Assembly: GCA_016188245.1 (NCBI GenBank)
Contig: JACPIE010000025.1
Span: 1 to 55,983 of the forward strand
Source of the DNA: Candidatus Woesearchaeota archaeon
Lineage (GTDB): Archaea > Nanobdellota > Nanobdellia > Woesearchaeales > GW2011-AR4
Length of the DNA stretch: 55,983 nucleotides
Direction: 5' to 3'
The notes under the pieces are model-generated. The model ran no database searches. It saw only the letters and a program-made list of their open reading frames with translations, and had not been told where the DNA came from. The translations under genes were made by a program, and so were the position numbers. Shown piece by piece: positions 14,029 through 22,707 of the stretch (position 1 is the first letter of the stretch; every line of letters starts with the position of its first letter).

Positions 14029-14580
14029 TTAAAACCCAAATTCGTCAAGGCTTAACTGAAGTATGTTTTCCTTTGTCTGCAAAGTCTTGAAATCAGGATC
14101 GAGCCTGAAATAAGGCCTATTGTTGATGTATCTTTTTACTATGGGAACTCCTTTTTCTATGAGCGAAGTAACATAGCTTGCAGCCAGGTGCTCTGACACT
14201 CCCAATCTCGAGGCAATGTCCTCATAAGCAAGGTTGCCTTTCTCTTCTTCAAGAGTGTATATCACCAAAAACACTTCCTGCTCTTTTCTGTTGAGCCTTT
14301 TCACATCAAAATCGGTTTTGCCTGCAAACTGGATGCCGGAACTCGATTCAAGAAACATCTGGATCTTGTCAATTCTTTCGCTCAGCCTGTCAAGCTTTGA
14401 TTCCATCTCATTGACATATTCAAAATTCGAGGCAATTTCGCCGGTATTCTCGTTTATCGCCTGCAAATGCTCTTCAAACTGCTGCTTAATCTTATCAAAC
14501 TCATGCCTAAACTTCCTGTTCAGAAGTGTAAAGCCTAGATTTTTACCTCTAAAAAAATATTTTCCAAAAATACTAATCAC
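14029..14580 (-). CDS. Coiled-coil winged-helix protein A
   Basis: This 183-residue protein has a coiled-coil N-terminal half (about residues 20-85) and a winged-helix-like domain (about 95-150) with LNRKEQEVFLVIYTLEEEKGNLAYEDIASRLG, a helix-turn-helix for DNA binding. The C-terminus YFRLDPDFKTLQTKENI is reminiscent of archaeal regulators. Start is GTG at 14580 next to GGGGGG. The neighbour at 14615 has the same coiled-coil plus wHTH plan, so the two may form a complex. Target unknown. Confidence 0.65.
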   Translation of the reverse strand: MISIFGKYFFRGKNLGFTLLNRKFRHEFDKIKQQFEEHLQAINENTGEIASNFEYVNEMESKLDRLSERIDKIQMFLESSSGIQFAGKTDFDVKRLNRKEQEVFLVIYTLEEEKGNLAYEDIASRLGVSEHLAASYVTSLIEKGVPIVKRYINNRPYFRLDPDFKTLQTKENILQLSLDEFGF

Positions 14581-14614
14581 CCCCCAAAATCTAATTTTGC
14601 AGAAAGAAGGTGGT

Positions 14615-15277
14615 TTAAATAGGTTTCTGTTTTATGGCTTTTGCAAGATAGTGCTTTTCCTTGCCATGCCTTATCACGCCTACCTCATCCGTTCCCTCAA
14701 TTTCCTCCAGCAGGCGGTAAAAAGAGCTCTTGGAGCAGAAATTCTGCTCATCTACAACAATCTCCTTGAGATGCAGGGCAGATATCCTCTCATATTTCCT
14801 TATGTACGAGAGCATTACGCTTTTGACATACTCCTTTGAGTTTCTTGTAATCCGCCTTATGATCTTTTCTTTTATCGAGAACTTCTTTTGCTCAAGCCTT
14901 TCAAGCCTTTTTTCAATGTGAGAGACGTCTGCAAAACTCTCTTTTGCTGCCGGAACAGGGGCACGCTCGGTTTGAACTGACTGCCTTCGCGACAGCTCAT
15001 TGACTCTTTCATTCAACTCTTTTATCTTTCCCATAATTGGCTCAAATGAGTAATATTCATCTATTATCCTGCGTATTTCCTCCCTTGTTTTTGGGGTGTA
15101 TGAAAGCTCCATCTGAAGCTGCCTGAGCATCTGCTCCTGCTCCATGCTTTTCCTGTAGAAATAGTTCAGCCACTGAAAAATGTTGCCCGTGTCTTTTTTG
15201 ACGTTTGCAAATGATTTTTTTAATGCGTCATTTATCCTGTTCAGCTTTTTTTCCGCATTGTCTTTTCTCCAGAACAT
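14615..15277 (-). CDS. Coiled-coil winged-helix protein B
   Basis: This 220-residue protein has charged coiled-coil segments (about residues 5-100 and 125-150) followed by a C-terminal winged helix with KSSFYRLLEEIEGTDEVGVIRHGKEKHYLAKA. I start at the ATG at 15277 rather than the TTG at 15286, because ATTTAAATA (15301-15309 on this strand) predicts a leaderless message there. It lies upstream of the similar protein A with its own TATA box between them at about 14615-14624. Confidence 0.65.
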   Translation of the reverse strand: MFWRKDNAEKKLNRINDALKKSFANVKKDTGNIFQWLNYFYRKSMEQEQMLRQLQMELSYTPKTREEIRRIIDEYYSFEPIMGKIKELNERVNELSRRQSVQTERAPVPAAKESFADVSHIEKRLERLEQKKFSIKEKIIRRITRNSKEYVKSVMLSYIRKYERISALHLKEIVVDEQNFCSKSSFYRLLEEIEGTDEVGVIRHGKEKHYLAKAIKQKPI

Positions 15278-15286
15278 ACGGCTCAA

Positions 15287-15741
15287 GTTTAGCCCGAATT
15301 ATTTAAATGTTTTCATTTTTGGGAATAGTATGGGACTATTATAGGACTACTCTGGGATTATTTACAGACGATAATTACTGTTTTATTGAGACTATTTTGG
15401 GATTGTCTTGGGAGTGTGATAGGACTATTGCGGGAATGGCGGAGACTGCACCAAGATCAGTGTTTACAGAAAAATTTCAACATGTTTTTAAACAGGGAGC
15501 AATTATATTTTTCAGTAAAGATTAAGATAGATTCCAGCTGGTGCTGGTTTTTTGAAGCATTTCAATGAATTAATTTCAATATTGAAATAAAATGACAAAA
15601 AGGATAATATTCGGTGAGGGTGAAAGAGTATATTAACAATATTTTCCATATTGAAAAGAATAAATATCACAAATTTACTCATGGAAAGTGAGACATAAAA
15701 CAGGCAGATTTTAGCGATTAAAACTATTGTTGAAGGTTTGA
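15287..15741. other. 455-base region with degenerate GGGAYTRTY repeats
   Basis: From about 15328 to 15440 the motif (T)GGGACTAT, AGGACTAC, GGGATTAT, GAGACTAT, GGGATTGT, GGGAGTGT, AGGACTAT recurs at irregular spacing. A 72-codon frame crosses it but has no promoter logic and a repetitive composition, so I leave it out. The remainder to 15741 is AT-rich with nothing recognised. Confidence 0.4.
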
Positions 15742-16365
15742 ATGATTAAAATCAACTCAAAATCGGCATTGGCAGTAGCTTTATCCAGGCTAGAAGCCTT
15801 TTGTGAGCCAAAAGTGAGGCAGGAGCAGTATATCATGGACAGTGAGATAGGGGCTTCTGTGCTCTGGAATGCCTATTTTCTTGGAGATATAAAAGGAAAA
15901 GTGATAGCTGATTTGGGCTGCGGAACAGGAATGCTTGGAATTGGGAGCCTGCTTCTCGGCGCAAAAAAGGCCATTTTTGTGGATTCTGACGAAAAAGCGC
16001 TGGAAACATCCAAAAGCAATTGTTTAAACGTGAAAAGTGAGAGTTTAAAGGCAGAGTACCTTCATCAGGACATAAGGGAGCTAAAGCTTAAAGCAGACAC
16101 TGTACTGCAAAATCCCCCTTTCGGCACAAAAGTGATTCATGCTGATACGCTATTTCTTGAAAAGGCGCTGGAAACAGCTCCGGTTGTATACTCTTTCCAT
16201 AAAAGTGAGACTAAAAGGTTTTTGGAGCGGTTTTCTGCCAAAAAACGCGCCAGATTAACCCATGTGTGGGACTTTAAATTTCCCCTGAAAGCAACTTTTT
16301 CGTTTCATCGGCGCCAAATCCACAGGATAAATGTAAGCTGCTTAAGGCTTGAAAGGCCCAGATGA
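15742..16365 (+). CDS. COG2263/METTL5-type RNA N6-adenine methyltransferase
   Basis: This 207-residue protein has a Rossmann SAM-binding fold with motif I ADLGCGTGMLGIG (about residues 53-65), an acidic FVDSDEKAL, and the catalytic NPPFG of N6-adenine methyltransferases (about 129-133). Small size and the NPPFGTK variant fit COG2263, which includes METTL5, the 18S rRNA methylase. An rRNA adenine target is likely but inferred. It precedes rpoL, among core genes. Confidence 0.8.
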   Translation: MIKINSKSALAVALSRLEAFCEPKVRQEQYIMDSEIGASVLWNAYFLGDIKGKVIADLGCGTGMLGIGSLLLGAKKAIFVDSDEKALETSKSNCLNVKSESLKAEYLHQDIRELKLKADTVLQNPPFGTKVIHADTLFLEKALETAPVVYSFHKSETKRFLERFSAKKRARLTHVWDFKFPLKATFSFHRRQIHRINVSCLRLERPR

Positions 16366-16453
16366 GTTTTATCGCCGACAGAACCGGCAAATTAAAATTG
16401 GCAAACTAGCAAAAGGTTTTTAAATAAGGCTGATGTACCATCACGGCTGCAAC

Positions 16454-16732
16454 ATGGAAGTTAAAATTCTCGACGATAAAAAGAACAGGCTCACAATAGA
16501 GGTCAAGGGAGTCGACCATACATTGTGCAATTCCATCAAATCAGAGCTTTGGAATGACAAGCATGTCAAGATTGCGGCATACAGCATAAGGCACCCCCAG
16601 ATTAGCGTGCCCCAGATGATAGTGGAAACTGACGGGGAGGAAAGCCCGAAAAATGCGCTTATCAATGCTGTTGAAAGGCTGCACAAGAACAACGCAAAGT
16701 TCAAGAAAGAATTTGCTGCTGCCATAAAATAA
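16454..16732 (+). CDS. rpoL: DNA-directed RNA polymerase subunit L (Rpo11)
   Basis: This 92-residue protein is the archaeal Rpo11/RpoL subunit, which pairs with RpoD/Rpo3 in the polymerase assembly platform. The signature GVDHTLCNSIKSEL and YSIRHPQISVPQMIVET is clear. I start at MEVKIL (16454), the family N-terminus; TTTTTAAATA at about 16416-16425 places transcription just upstream, so a start at 16433 is unlikely. A box motif AGTTCGTCTAATTC (16738-16751) follows the stop codon. Confidence 0.95.
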   Translation: MEVKILDDKKNRLTIEVKGVDHTLCNSIKSELWNDKHVKIAAYSIRHPQISVPQMIVETDGEESPKNALINAVERLHKNNAKFKKEFAAAIK

Positions 16733-16831
16733 GCAAAGTTCGTCTAATTCTTGTTAAGCAGAAATTATATATGAAAATAATTCTTGGAACCAACCAAAAA
16801 GCTTATAAATTCATAGTGCCTAACTTAAGCC

Positions 16832-17350
16832 ATGGCTTTCTTCCGCATCAAAAAAATCAAGAACAAAGAATATGCCTATGTTGTAGAAAATGAATGGCAT
16901 TCAAAAGGCAGCAGGCAGAAAGTAAAAGGCTATCTTGGCAGAGTTTACAGGTTTGAATCAAAAAATAATGCCGGTTTCCTGGAATTTGTAAAGGCAGGCG
17001 ATGCCCGAAATTATATTGAAAGCAATTCCAAAGTGTTCCATGAACTGATTGAGTGGGAGCTTTTCAAGAATGGAATAGATAAAAAAGAATTCCTAATTGA
17101 TATGAACAATAAAAAAGTGCAAAAAAACGGCAGGAATGTTGCCCTGATGGTTAATGAAGGATTTTTATGCAGCGCAACTTTGAAAAACCTGCTTGAGTTC
17201 AAGCCCGAAGCTGACGGGCCAAATGAAGGGTATAGGTTTGCGAGAGTTTTTATAGAAGCAGGCATAAAAGTGCCCCATGATGTGTTTATAGGATTGTTCG
17301 GGAAGATGTACAAGCAAGCAGAAATACCAAAAAGTGATTTTGCATGGTGA
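16832..17350 (+). CDS. Conserved archaeal hypothetical protein
   Basis: This 172-residue protein begins AFFRIKKIKNKEYAYVVENEW, a beta-rich start like that of many small archaeal RNA- or DNA-associated proteins, followed by an alpha-helical C-terminal half. I do not recognise a family. CTTATAAAT (about 16802-16810) predicts a leaderless start at 16832. It overlaps the next gene by 7 bases. Confidence 0.65.
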   Translation: MAFFRIKKIKNKEYAYVVENEWHSKGSRQKVKGYLGRVYRFESKNNAGFLEFVKAGDARNYIESNSKVFHELIEWELFKNGIDKKEFLIDMNNKKVQKNGRNVALMVNEGFLCSATLKNLLEFKPEADGPNEGYRFARVFIEAGIKVPHDVFIGLFGKMYKQAEIPKSDFAW

Positions 17351-17577
17351 AGCTGATTGGAGTTATGTTGATAGTAAGCAGCCTGCTTGCTTTGGCTGCA
17401 GGGGCATTGATTGACATGAGGTACAATAGCAACGCTGCAATAACCGGCAATGTTATATCTGCCATCATAGAGCAGCCAACAGTCAATCTTGCCTTTTTTG
17501 ATTATATCGAAGCTTTTGCTGTTTCCTACTCCGTATTCAGCTTTATAATGGGGGTAATGTTTTTGTTTAAGATGTAA
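17344..17577 (+). CDS. Small two-helix membrane protein
   Basis: This 77-residue protein has an N-terminal hydrophobic segment (residues 4-24) and a second at about 58-76, joined by an outside loop with NAAITGNVISAII. The ITGN-type segment after a signal-like helix is common in Woesearchaeota-like surface proteins. It overlaps the previous gene and is probably cotranscribed. Function unknown. Confidence 0.6.
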   Translation: MVKLIGVMLIVSSLLALAAGALIDMRYNSNAAITGNVISAIIEQPTVNLAFFDYIEAFAVSYSVFSFIMGVMFLFKM

Positions 17578-17654
17578 ACGAGTTCGCTTCGCTCACTCGC
17601 ATTCGACTGGTTTGATTCAAAACTTATATAAAACAGCCAAATTCTCTCTTTGTT

Positions 17655-18344
17655 ATGGCTTCTAAAGTCCCAAAGCATGTAGCGATAATTCTTGACGGCA
17701 ACAGGAGATATGCAAAGAAATTAGGCATGCAGCCATGGAAAGGGCATGAATACGGAGCTAAGAAATTAAATGAACTCCTGAAATGGTGCAGGGAGCTCGG
17801 CATCAAAGAGTTGACGCTTTACTCATTCTCAACAGAGAATTTCAAAAGGGCAAAGGCGGAAAAAGATTTTTTGTTCAATATCTTCAGGAAAGAGTTCGAA
17901 AGCATGCAGCACAGGAAGGACATATTTGAGAACAAAATAAGAATCAATGTGATTGGGAGGCTTGAGATGTTTCCCAAAAGAATTATGCAGTCTATGCTTG
18001 GCATAATGGAAAAAACCAGGAAACATGGTAATTTCACAGTCAATTTTGCAATGGCATACGGGGGGAGGCAGGAGATAACTGATGCGCTTAGGAAAATAAT
18101 GAAATCAAGAATAAAATCAAGCCAAATCAATGAAAATATGATAACAAGCAGCCTTTACCTCAAAAGCGAGCCGGACTTGGTCATAAGGCCCGGAGGAGAG
18201 GTGAGGACAAGCAATTTTTTGACTTGGCAGAGTGTTTATTCGGAATGGATTTTTGTTGGTAAACTGTGGCCGGAATTTACCAAAGAGGACTTGATTAAGT
18301 GCATTGTGGAATTCAATGAGAGGGAAAGAAGGTTTGGGGAATGA
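17655..18344 (+). CDS. uppS: Cis-prenyltransferase (polyprenyl diphosphate synthase)
   Basis: This 229-residue protein is a UppS-type cis-prenyltransferase that condenses isopentenyl diphosphate onto an allylic primer to make the lipid carrier for glycosylation. All five family regions are present: HVAIILDGNRRYAKK with the catalytic Asp, GHEYGAKKL, LTLYSFSTENFKR, AMAYGGRQEI, and DLVIRPGGEVRTSNFLTWQSVYSEWIF. TATATAAAA at 17624-17632 is the promoter. Soluble, membrane-associated. Confidence 0.95.
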   Translation: MASKVPKHVAIILDGNRRYAKKLGMQPWKGHEYGAKKLNELLKWCRELGIKELTLYSFSTENFKRAKAEKDFLFNIFRKEFESMQHRKDIFENKIRINVIGRLEMFPKRIMQSMLGIMEKTRKHGNFTVNFAMAYGGRQEITDALRKIMKSRIKSSQINENMITSSLYLKSEPDLVIRPGGEVRTSNFLTWQSVYSEWIFVGKLWPEFTKEDLIKCIVEFNERERRFGE

Positions 18345-18404
18345 AAAACAAAAAGGTATAAATAGAAGCCTAAACCTAAAAATTCAATTCTAAAAGGTGT
18401 TTTA

Positions 18405-19829
18405 ATGGATTGTTACAAGCAATTTGATGAGCAGCTAAGGAATGCTGCTGAAGAATTCAAGAGAGTGGATAAAAAGGAAGTGATAAGGCTGATAAGCCAC
18501 TTGGACGCTGACGGCATAAGCGCCTGCTCCATCATGATTAAATTGCTCAATAATGACAACCGCAAGTATTCTGTTTCAATAGTGCAGCAGCTTAACAAAG
18601 CTGTAGTAAGCCAGCTTGCTTCTGAGCCATATAACTGCTTTATCTTCACTGATATCGGCTCAGGCGTCATAGCAGATATAAAAGAGTCGCTTAAAGGGAA
18701 AAAAGTGTTTATACTTGACCACCACAGCACCAGCGCAGTAATAGATGAATCTGGCAGCATTGTGTTTGTCAACCCCCATCTTTGCGGGATTGACGGCGGA
18801 AAAGAGATAAGCGGGGCAGGAGTGGTGTTTAAGTTTGCATGCGCAGTTGACAAGGCAATGGAAGAGCTTGCCCATATAGCTGTTATTGGGGCAATAGGGG
18901 ATTTGCAGGAGCAAAATGGGTTCCTGCGCCTGAACGAAGAGAATCTTAAGATAGCTGTTGAAAAGGGCAAAATCAAAGTCACCAAGGGATTGAGGATTTT
19001 TGGCGGCCAGACAAAGCCTTTGCACAAGGTGCTTGAGTACTGCACGGATCCTTTTATACCGGGAATTTCCGGGAGCGAAAGCGGCGCCATTCAATTCCTC
19101 AATCAAGTCGGCATAGATCCAAAAAACGGCTCAGGATGGAAAAAAATTATTCACCTTGATGAAGGGGAGATGAAAAAGCTGGTTACCGGCATCATAATGA
19201 AGCGCCTTAATGAGGCAAACCCTGATGATGTGCTTGGCAATGTTTATACACTTCCTCATGAGCAGGAAGAAAGCCCTACAAGGGATGCAAAGGAATTTGC
19301 CACTTTGCTCAATGCCTGCGGGAGGCTTGGCAAAGCGTCTTACGGCATTGGAGCATGTTTAGGTGACAAAAAAATAAAGCAGCAGGCAATAAAGTGCATG
19401 GGCGACTACAAAAAGGAGATTGTGAACGCGCTGAACTGGTACAATGACAATAAATTTACCGATGATGTGTTCTGGGGCAGCCGCTTTGTCATCATAAATG
19501 CAAAGCAAAAGGTTATGTCAACAATGATAGGCACTCTTGCTTCAATATTGTCTAAGTCAAACTTGATGGCAAGCAATAATTTTGTCATGTCGATGGCAAG
19601 GGCTGCTGACGGCAACACCAAAGTGTCTTTGAGGACAGCAAACAACCTGAATGGGGCGCTTGATTTGAAGAAAGTCATTGAAAGCATAATTTCAGGCATC
19701 GGCAATTCAGAATCCGGAGGGCACCAGAACGCAGCAGGGGCTGTGATCCCAACCGACAGGGAAGATTACTTCATTGAAACTGCAAAAGAAGTTCTTGGTA
19801 AGTACGCTGTTGAGGAGAAGATTGGGTGA
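18405..19829 (+). CDS. DHH-family phosphoesterase (RecJ/GAN/Cdc45-like)
   Basis: This 474-residue protein has DHH-superfamily motifs: SHLDADG (residues 31-37), FTDIGSG with Asp83, LDHH (104-107), SGAGVVFKFA, and the C-terminal DHHA1 motif ESGGHQNAAGAVI. Archaeal RecJ-like proteins include the GINS-associated nuclease GAN, acting with the replicative helicase, and RNA/DNA exonucleases; the exact member cannot be settled here. TATAAATA at 18357-18364 is the promoter. Metal-dependent nuclease activity is expected since the catalytic Asp/His set is intact. Confidence 0.9.
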   Translation: MDCYKQFDEQLRNAAEEFKRVDKKEVIRLISHLDADGISACSIMIKLLNNDNRKYSVSIVQQLNKAVVSQLASEPYNCFIFTDIGSGVIADIKESLKGKKVFILDHHSTSAVIDESGSIVFVNPHLCGIDGGKEISGAGVVFKFACAVDKAMEELAHIAVIGAIGDLQEQNGFLRLNEENLKIAVEKGKIKVTKGLRIFGGQTKPLHKVLEYCTDPFIPGISGSESGAIQFLNQVGIDPKNGSGWKKIIHLDEGEMKKLVTGIIMKRLNEANPDDVLGNVYTLPHEQEESPTRDAKEFATLLNACGRLGKASYGIGACLGDKKIKQQAIKCMGDYKKEIVNALNWYNDNKFTDDVFWGSRFVIINAKQKVMSTMIGTLASILSKSNLMASNNFVMSMARAADGNTKVSLRTANNLNGALDLKKVIESIISGIGNSESGGHQNAAGAVIPTDREDYFIETAKEVLGKYAVEEKIG

Positions 19830-20044
19830 AGATGTTTTTGGATTATTTCGCAATAAAACTCATTTTTGAGGATGTGCCTATCCTTAAACATTGAAAGATG
19901 ATGTTTTTCAATGAATTTGCGCATTGACGAAAACTCATTAATGAAAAATTCAAATAAAATTAATCGATCCAGCCCCCGTCCAATTCCCCCACCCCTAAAT
20001 ACAAGCTTGTCGCTTTGCTGAAATCATAAAGAGTCGTTAAACAA

Positions 20045-20380
20045 TTAATACCTATATCTAAAAGAGATGTAAATAACCATAGCTGCAAAAATCATAGCCA
20101 TAATAAAATAATATATGAACGACCTTTTAGCAGGATTTCTATTCTCGAGGTCACCAAATATGAGCGCTCTATCGGGCGATATACTTTTTCCTGTTAGCAG
20201 ATACTCTCCAGCTCTATAGCAGTTATAGAATAGATAAGCAAAAACAAGAAATTCTAAAAAATCTAGTTGCTTTCCAGAATTATAATATGTCACATATGCA
20301 ACAGTAAAAGAGATTAAACCACTAAAAAATAGATTAGCTATGTATTTTTTCTTTTCTGTTTTAACATAAAAATGAACCAT
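20045..20380 (-). CDS. Accessory three- to four-helix membrane protein
   Basis: This 111-residue protein starts at MVHFYVKTEKKKYI (20380). A longer reading to 20419 is unlikely because the TATA box GTTTAAATA lies inside it (about 20410-20418 on this strand). Hydrophobic segments at about 15-33, 40-58 and 88-107 suggest a small integral membrane protein. AT-rich codon use, a solitary position between core genes, and the box GTTTCGTCTAATGCC 50 bases upstream mark it as a solitary accessory unit. The downstream gap (19830-20044) has a C-rich block (19971-20005) resembling the G-rich repeats in reverse. Confidence 0.55.
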   Translation of the reverse strand: MVHFYVKTEKKKYIANLFFSGLISFTVAYVTYYNSGKQLDFLEFLVFAYLFYNCYRAGEYLLTGKSISPDRALIFGDLENRNPAKRSFIYYFIMAMIFAAMVIYISFRYRY

Positions 20381-20430
20381 TTTTAATACCGAAAAATTAT
20401 ATGAGTTGTATTTAAACATTCCTAAAAAAA

Positions 20431-20445
20431 GTTTCGTCTAATGCC
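20431..20445 (+). repeat. Solitary box GTTTCGTCTAATGCC
   Basis: Matches the box consensus of the 6-13 kb array (GTTCGYMTAATGC, here with one extra T) and lies beside an accessory gene. Confidence 0.5.
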
Positions 20446-20676
20446 AACGACTTTACACTCGAAAATTGGGTTTCTCTTCCCAGCTTCGCATAAACTATTA
20501 CAAAAATTCTTTCATTCTATTATTTTGCTTATCTAATCAATCTTTTCAGGATTCAGGCTGACTTGCAAGCCATAAGAAGTTTGTTTTTGCAAAACAAACC
20601 CTTCTTTGAACCTTAGTGAAATGTACCGAAACCTTTAAATATGTGTAATCACATTAAACCACATAAGGTGATAAAA

Positions 20677-20901
20677 ATGCCAAATGTAACATTGTCAATA
20701 CCGGAAGCATTGCACGAAAAGATGAAAAAGCACTCTGAAATTAGATGGAGTGAAGTAGTGAGGAAATCTATCTCTGAGAAAATTGAAGATTTAGAGGTAA
20801 TGGATAAACTAACAAAAAGAAGCAGGCTGACGCAGGCAGATGTAGACGAAATATCCCACAAGATAAACGGAGATGTTTTTGAAGAATTAAATAAAAGATG
20901 A
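20677..20901 (+). CDS. vapB: VapB-type antitoxin
   Basis: This 74-residue protein begins PNVTLSIPEALHEKMKKHSEIRWSEVVRKSISEKIEDLE, a ribbon-helix-helix DNA-binding domain typical of VapB antitoxins next to PIN toxins in archaea. I start at 20677, preceded by AAGGTGAT, rather than at 20641. The acidic C-terminus would wrap the toxin. Overlaps vapC by 4 bases; the pair probably autoregulates. Confidence 0.85.
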   Translation: MPNVTLSIPEALHEKMKKHSEIRWSEVVRKSISEKIEDLEVMDKLTKRSRLTQADVDEISHKINGDVFEELNKR

Positions 20902-21302
20902 AAATTATTCTGGACGTTAATGTTATCCTATCTGCCTTGATTCGTGATTCAACAACCAGAAAGATAATTTTGAATTCTGAGTTTGATTTTTACTTTCCAG
21001 AGCCTTCTTTACATAAAATAAGAAAATACAAAAGCTATATTCTAGAAAAATCTGGACTTTCAGAGGAAGGATACAACAAAATTATGGAAATTTTGTTTAA
21101 GTACATCCAATTAGTGCCTACTGAAGAAATAGAAAAGAACTGGAATGAAGCAAAGAAAACAATGGAACATATTGATCCTGAAGATGTTGTTTTTATTGCA
21201 ACTGCTTTAAGCATAAGCGATTCGGTTATATGGTCGGATGATAGTCATTTTGAGAAGCAAAATAAAGTTAAAGTGTTGAAAACCGATGATATGGTAAAAT
21301 GA
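20898..21302 (+). CDS. vapC: PIN-domain toxin VapC
   Basis: This 134-residue protein is a PIN-domain ribonuclease. Acidic metal-binding residues are visible at Asp6 (ILDVNV), Glu in FPEPSLHKI, Asp in DPEDVVFIATAL and Asp in WSDDSHF, which is the complete set. VapC toxins cleave tRNA or rRNA. Start and stop overlap both neighbours by 4 bases, forming a three-gene operon. Confidence 0.9.
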   Translation: MKIILDVNVILSALIRDSTTRKIILNSEFDFYFPEPSLHKIRKYKSYILEKSGLSEEGYNKIMEILFKYIQLVPTEEIEKNWNEAKKTMEHIDPEDVVFIATALSISDSVIWSDDSHFEKQNKVKVLKTDDMVK

Positions 21303-21610
21303 GGTACAAATCGTCTTTTAGATTGGTATTTGGACATTCCCCAATAGTCAAAGTATTAGACTTCTTTTTGGACAACAGGGAGTTTGACTACAGCTTGACT
21401 GATATAGCAAAAAACTCAGACATTGGATGGAGCACATTACATGGATTCTGGAAGGATTTTGTTAAGCTTGGCATTGTAGCAAAAACAAGAAGAATAGGAA
21501 GAGCAGAACTTTACAAGCTTAATATAAGCAGCCCACTTGTGGCAGAAGTTAAAAGTTATGGTATAGTTTTTAAATTTATAAAAATGGCAAAAGAAAGAAA
21601 CAAAAGATGA
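21299..21610 (+). CDS. Winged-helix regulator in the vapBC operon
   Basis: This 103-residue protein has a winged helix: IVKVLDFFLDNREFDYSLTDIAKNSDIGWSTLHGFWKDFVKLGIVAKTRRIG. It overlaps vapC by 4 bases, so it is translationally coupled. A dedicated third regulator is not part of the classic two-gene vapBC and could add transcriptional control or be a second antitoxin-like factor. Confidence 0.75.
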   Translation: MRYKSSFRLVFGHSPIVKVLDFFLDNREFDYSLTDIAKNSDIGWSTLHGFWKDFVKLGIVAKTRRIGRAELYKLNISSPLVAEVKSYGIVFKFIKMAKERNKR

Positions 21611-21706
21611 AAAATATATTTTATGCTTTTGAGCGAATCGTCATTGAAGAAAACTTGGGACAATCCTTATGATGAGCAATGGGATAATTTTTTCTAGAAA
21701 ACTTGA

Positions 21707-21982
21707 TTAAAGTATCGTCCTTATCCCGTCTATCTTGTCTGCCACTTCCTGGCCCGTCTTTGTCAGCGTAAGGAGCTTTAATCTTCCCTGCTTTTCAAAG
21801 TTTATGAGGCCTGCCTTCTGCATTTCCTGCAGGATCTTCACGACATGGGAATAGGTGCAGTCAACTATCTTTGCAATGGATGAGGCGTATATCTCGCCTT
21901 TTGCGTTCTTGAGCTCCACAAGCATCATGGCCGGCTTTTCCCGAAAAAAAACATTAAATATTTCTTTATTATGGTTCATCAA
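21707..21982 (-). CDS. Winged-helix transcriptional regulator
   Basis: This 91-residue protein is a minimal wHTH (KGEIYASSIAKIVDCTYSHVVKILQEMQKAGLINFEKQGRLKLLTLTKTG), similar to small archaeal MarR/ArsR-like regulators. It lies downstream of the extracytoplasmic thiol/metal genes on the same strand, and a Cys in the recognition region (VDCTYS) could sense metal or redox. It is 165 bases from the last of them, so cotranscription is uncertain. Confidence 0.75.
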   Translation of the reverse strand: MMNHNKEIFNVFFREKPAMMLVELKNAKGEIYASSIAKIVDCTYSHVVKILQEMQKAGLINFEKQGRLKLLTLTKTGQEVADKIDGIRTIL

Positions 21983-22146
21983 TATTAACCCCCTTAACTT
22001 TGTATCAACCTATCTGTTTCAGAATATAGTTTGCATTATCCAAGTACTATTTAAAGTTTTCGAAATTGAAAAATGTCAAAAACCCAGAAAAAACAAGTTT
22101 TTTCGCTGGATTTCGGTTTTAATATTTTATTCAGAGTTGGGTAAAA

Positions 22147-22707
22147 TCATCTCTGCAAACTGTACTTGGGCGCCAAATTTGTTACAGATTCCAGCTGCTG
22201 CTGTATTTCTTCATCAGTTTCATCTCCGTAAGAAATCAGATATCTGTCCAAATTTTTTATGATTTTGCCGTCAAACTCACTGTTCAGCTGCCCGTTTGCA
22301 TAAAATTTTAATTTGTTGTTTCCGCCATTGCAATAGCTTTTTTTGTCGGCAACTATGCAGTTGCTGTTAAGATCCATACCAAGGGAATTGAGCATATGCC
22401 CTACTGTCAAGCCAGTTGCATGAGTATGGATAACATCTCCAATTCCCTCTTCAAAATGTATGAAGCTGCTTGCAAGCTGGTATTTTTTCTGGGAGAAGTC
22501 AATGGCAACGCCATTGATATAGACTTTGACATCTGCATGGAGATGGGCCGAGTTCAGCGGGCCTATTCCTCCCAATAACTGCAATTGATTGTTATAATTT
22601 TGGACTTTGTTCAATTGGCTGATCAAGGCGCCTTTTGAAACCCACTGCCACAGGAACAATACCAATAAAACAAGTATAACAGAATAAAATATCAATCCTT
22701 TTTTCAT
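22147..22707 (-). CDS. Membrane-anchored H-x-H protein 1
   Basis: This 186-residue protein has one N-terminal membrane anchor (residues 5-23) and an extracytoplasmic domain with HLHAD (His55/57) and HTHATG (His94/96), and two Cys (KKSYCNGG and NSNCIV). Its whole domain aligns with the protein at 29535 (shared KVYI-G-A-DFS, GMDLN, KLKF-NG, ISYG-E). The paired H-x-H motifs suggest a metal site, perhaps copper or zinc. It overlaps the upstream triple-thioredoxin gene by 4 bases. Confidence 0.65.
   Translation of the reverse strand: MKKGLIFYSVILVLLVLFLWQWVSKGALISQLNKVQNYNNQLQLLGGIGPLNSAHLHADVKVYINGVAIDFSQKKYQLASSFIHFEEGIGDVIHTHATGLTVGHMLNSLGMDLNSNCIVADKKSYCNGGNNKLKFYANGQLNSEFDGKIIKNLDRYLISYGDETDEEIQQQLESVTNLAPKYSLQR

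Noticed and set aside
15307..15525. 72-codon plus-strand frame
   Set aside because: Made of repetitive GGGAYTRTY-type sequence; no start signals and no protein-like pattern.
18413..19106. 225- and 148-codon minus-strand frames
   Set aside because: They mirror the DHH phosphoesterase, whose motifs are unambiguous on the plus strand.
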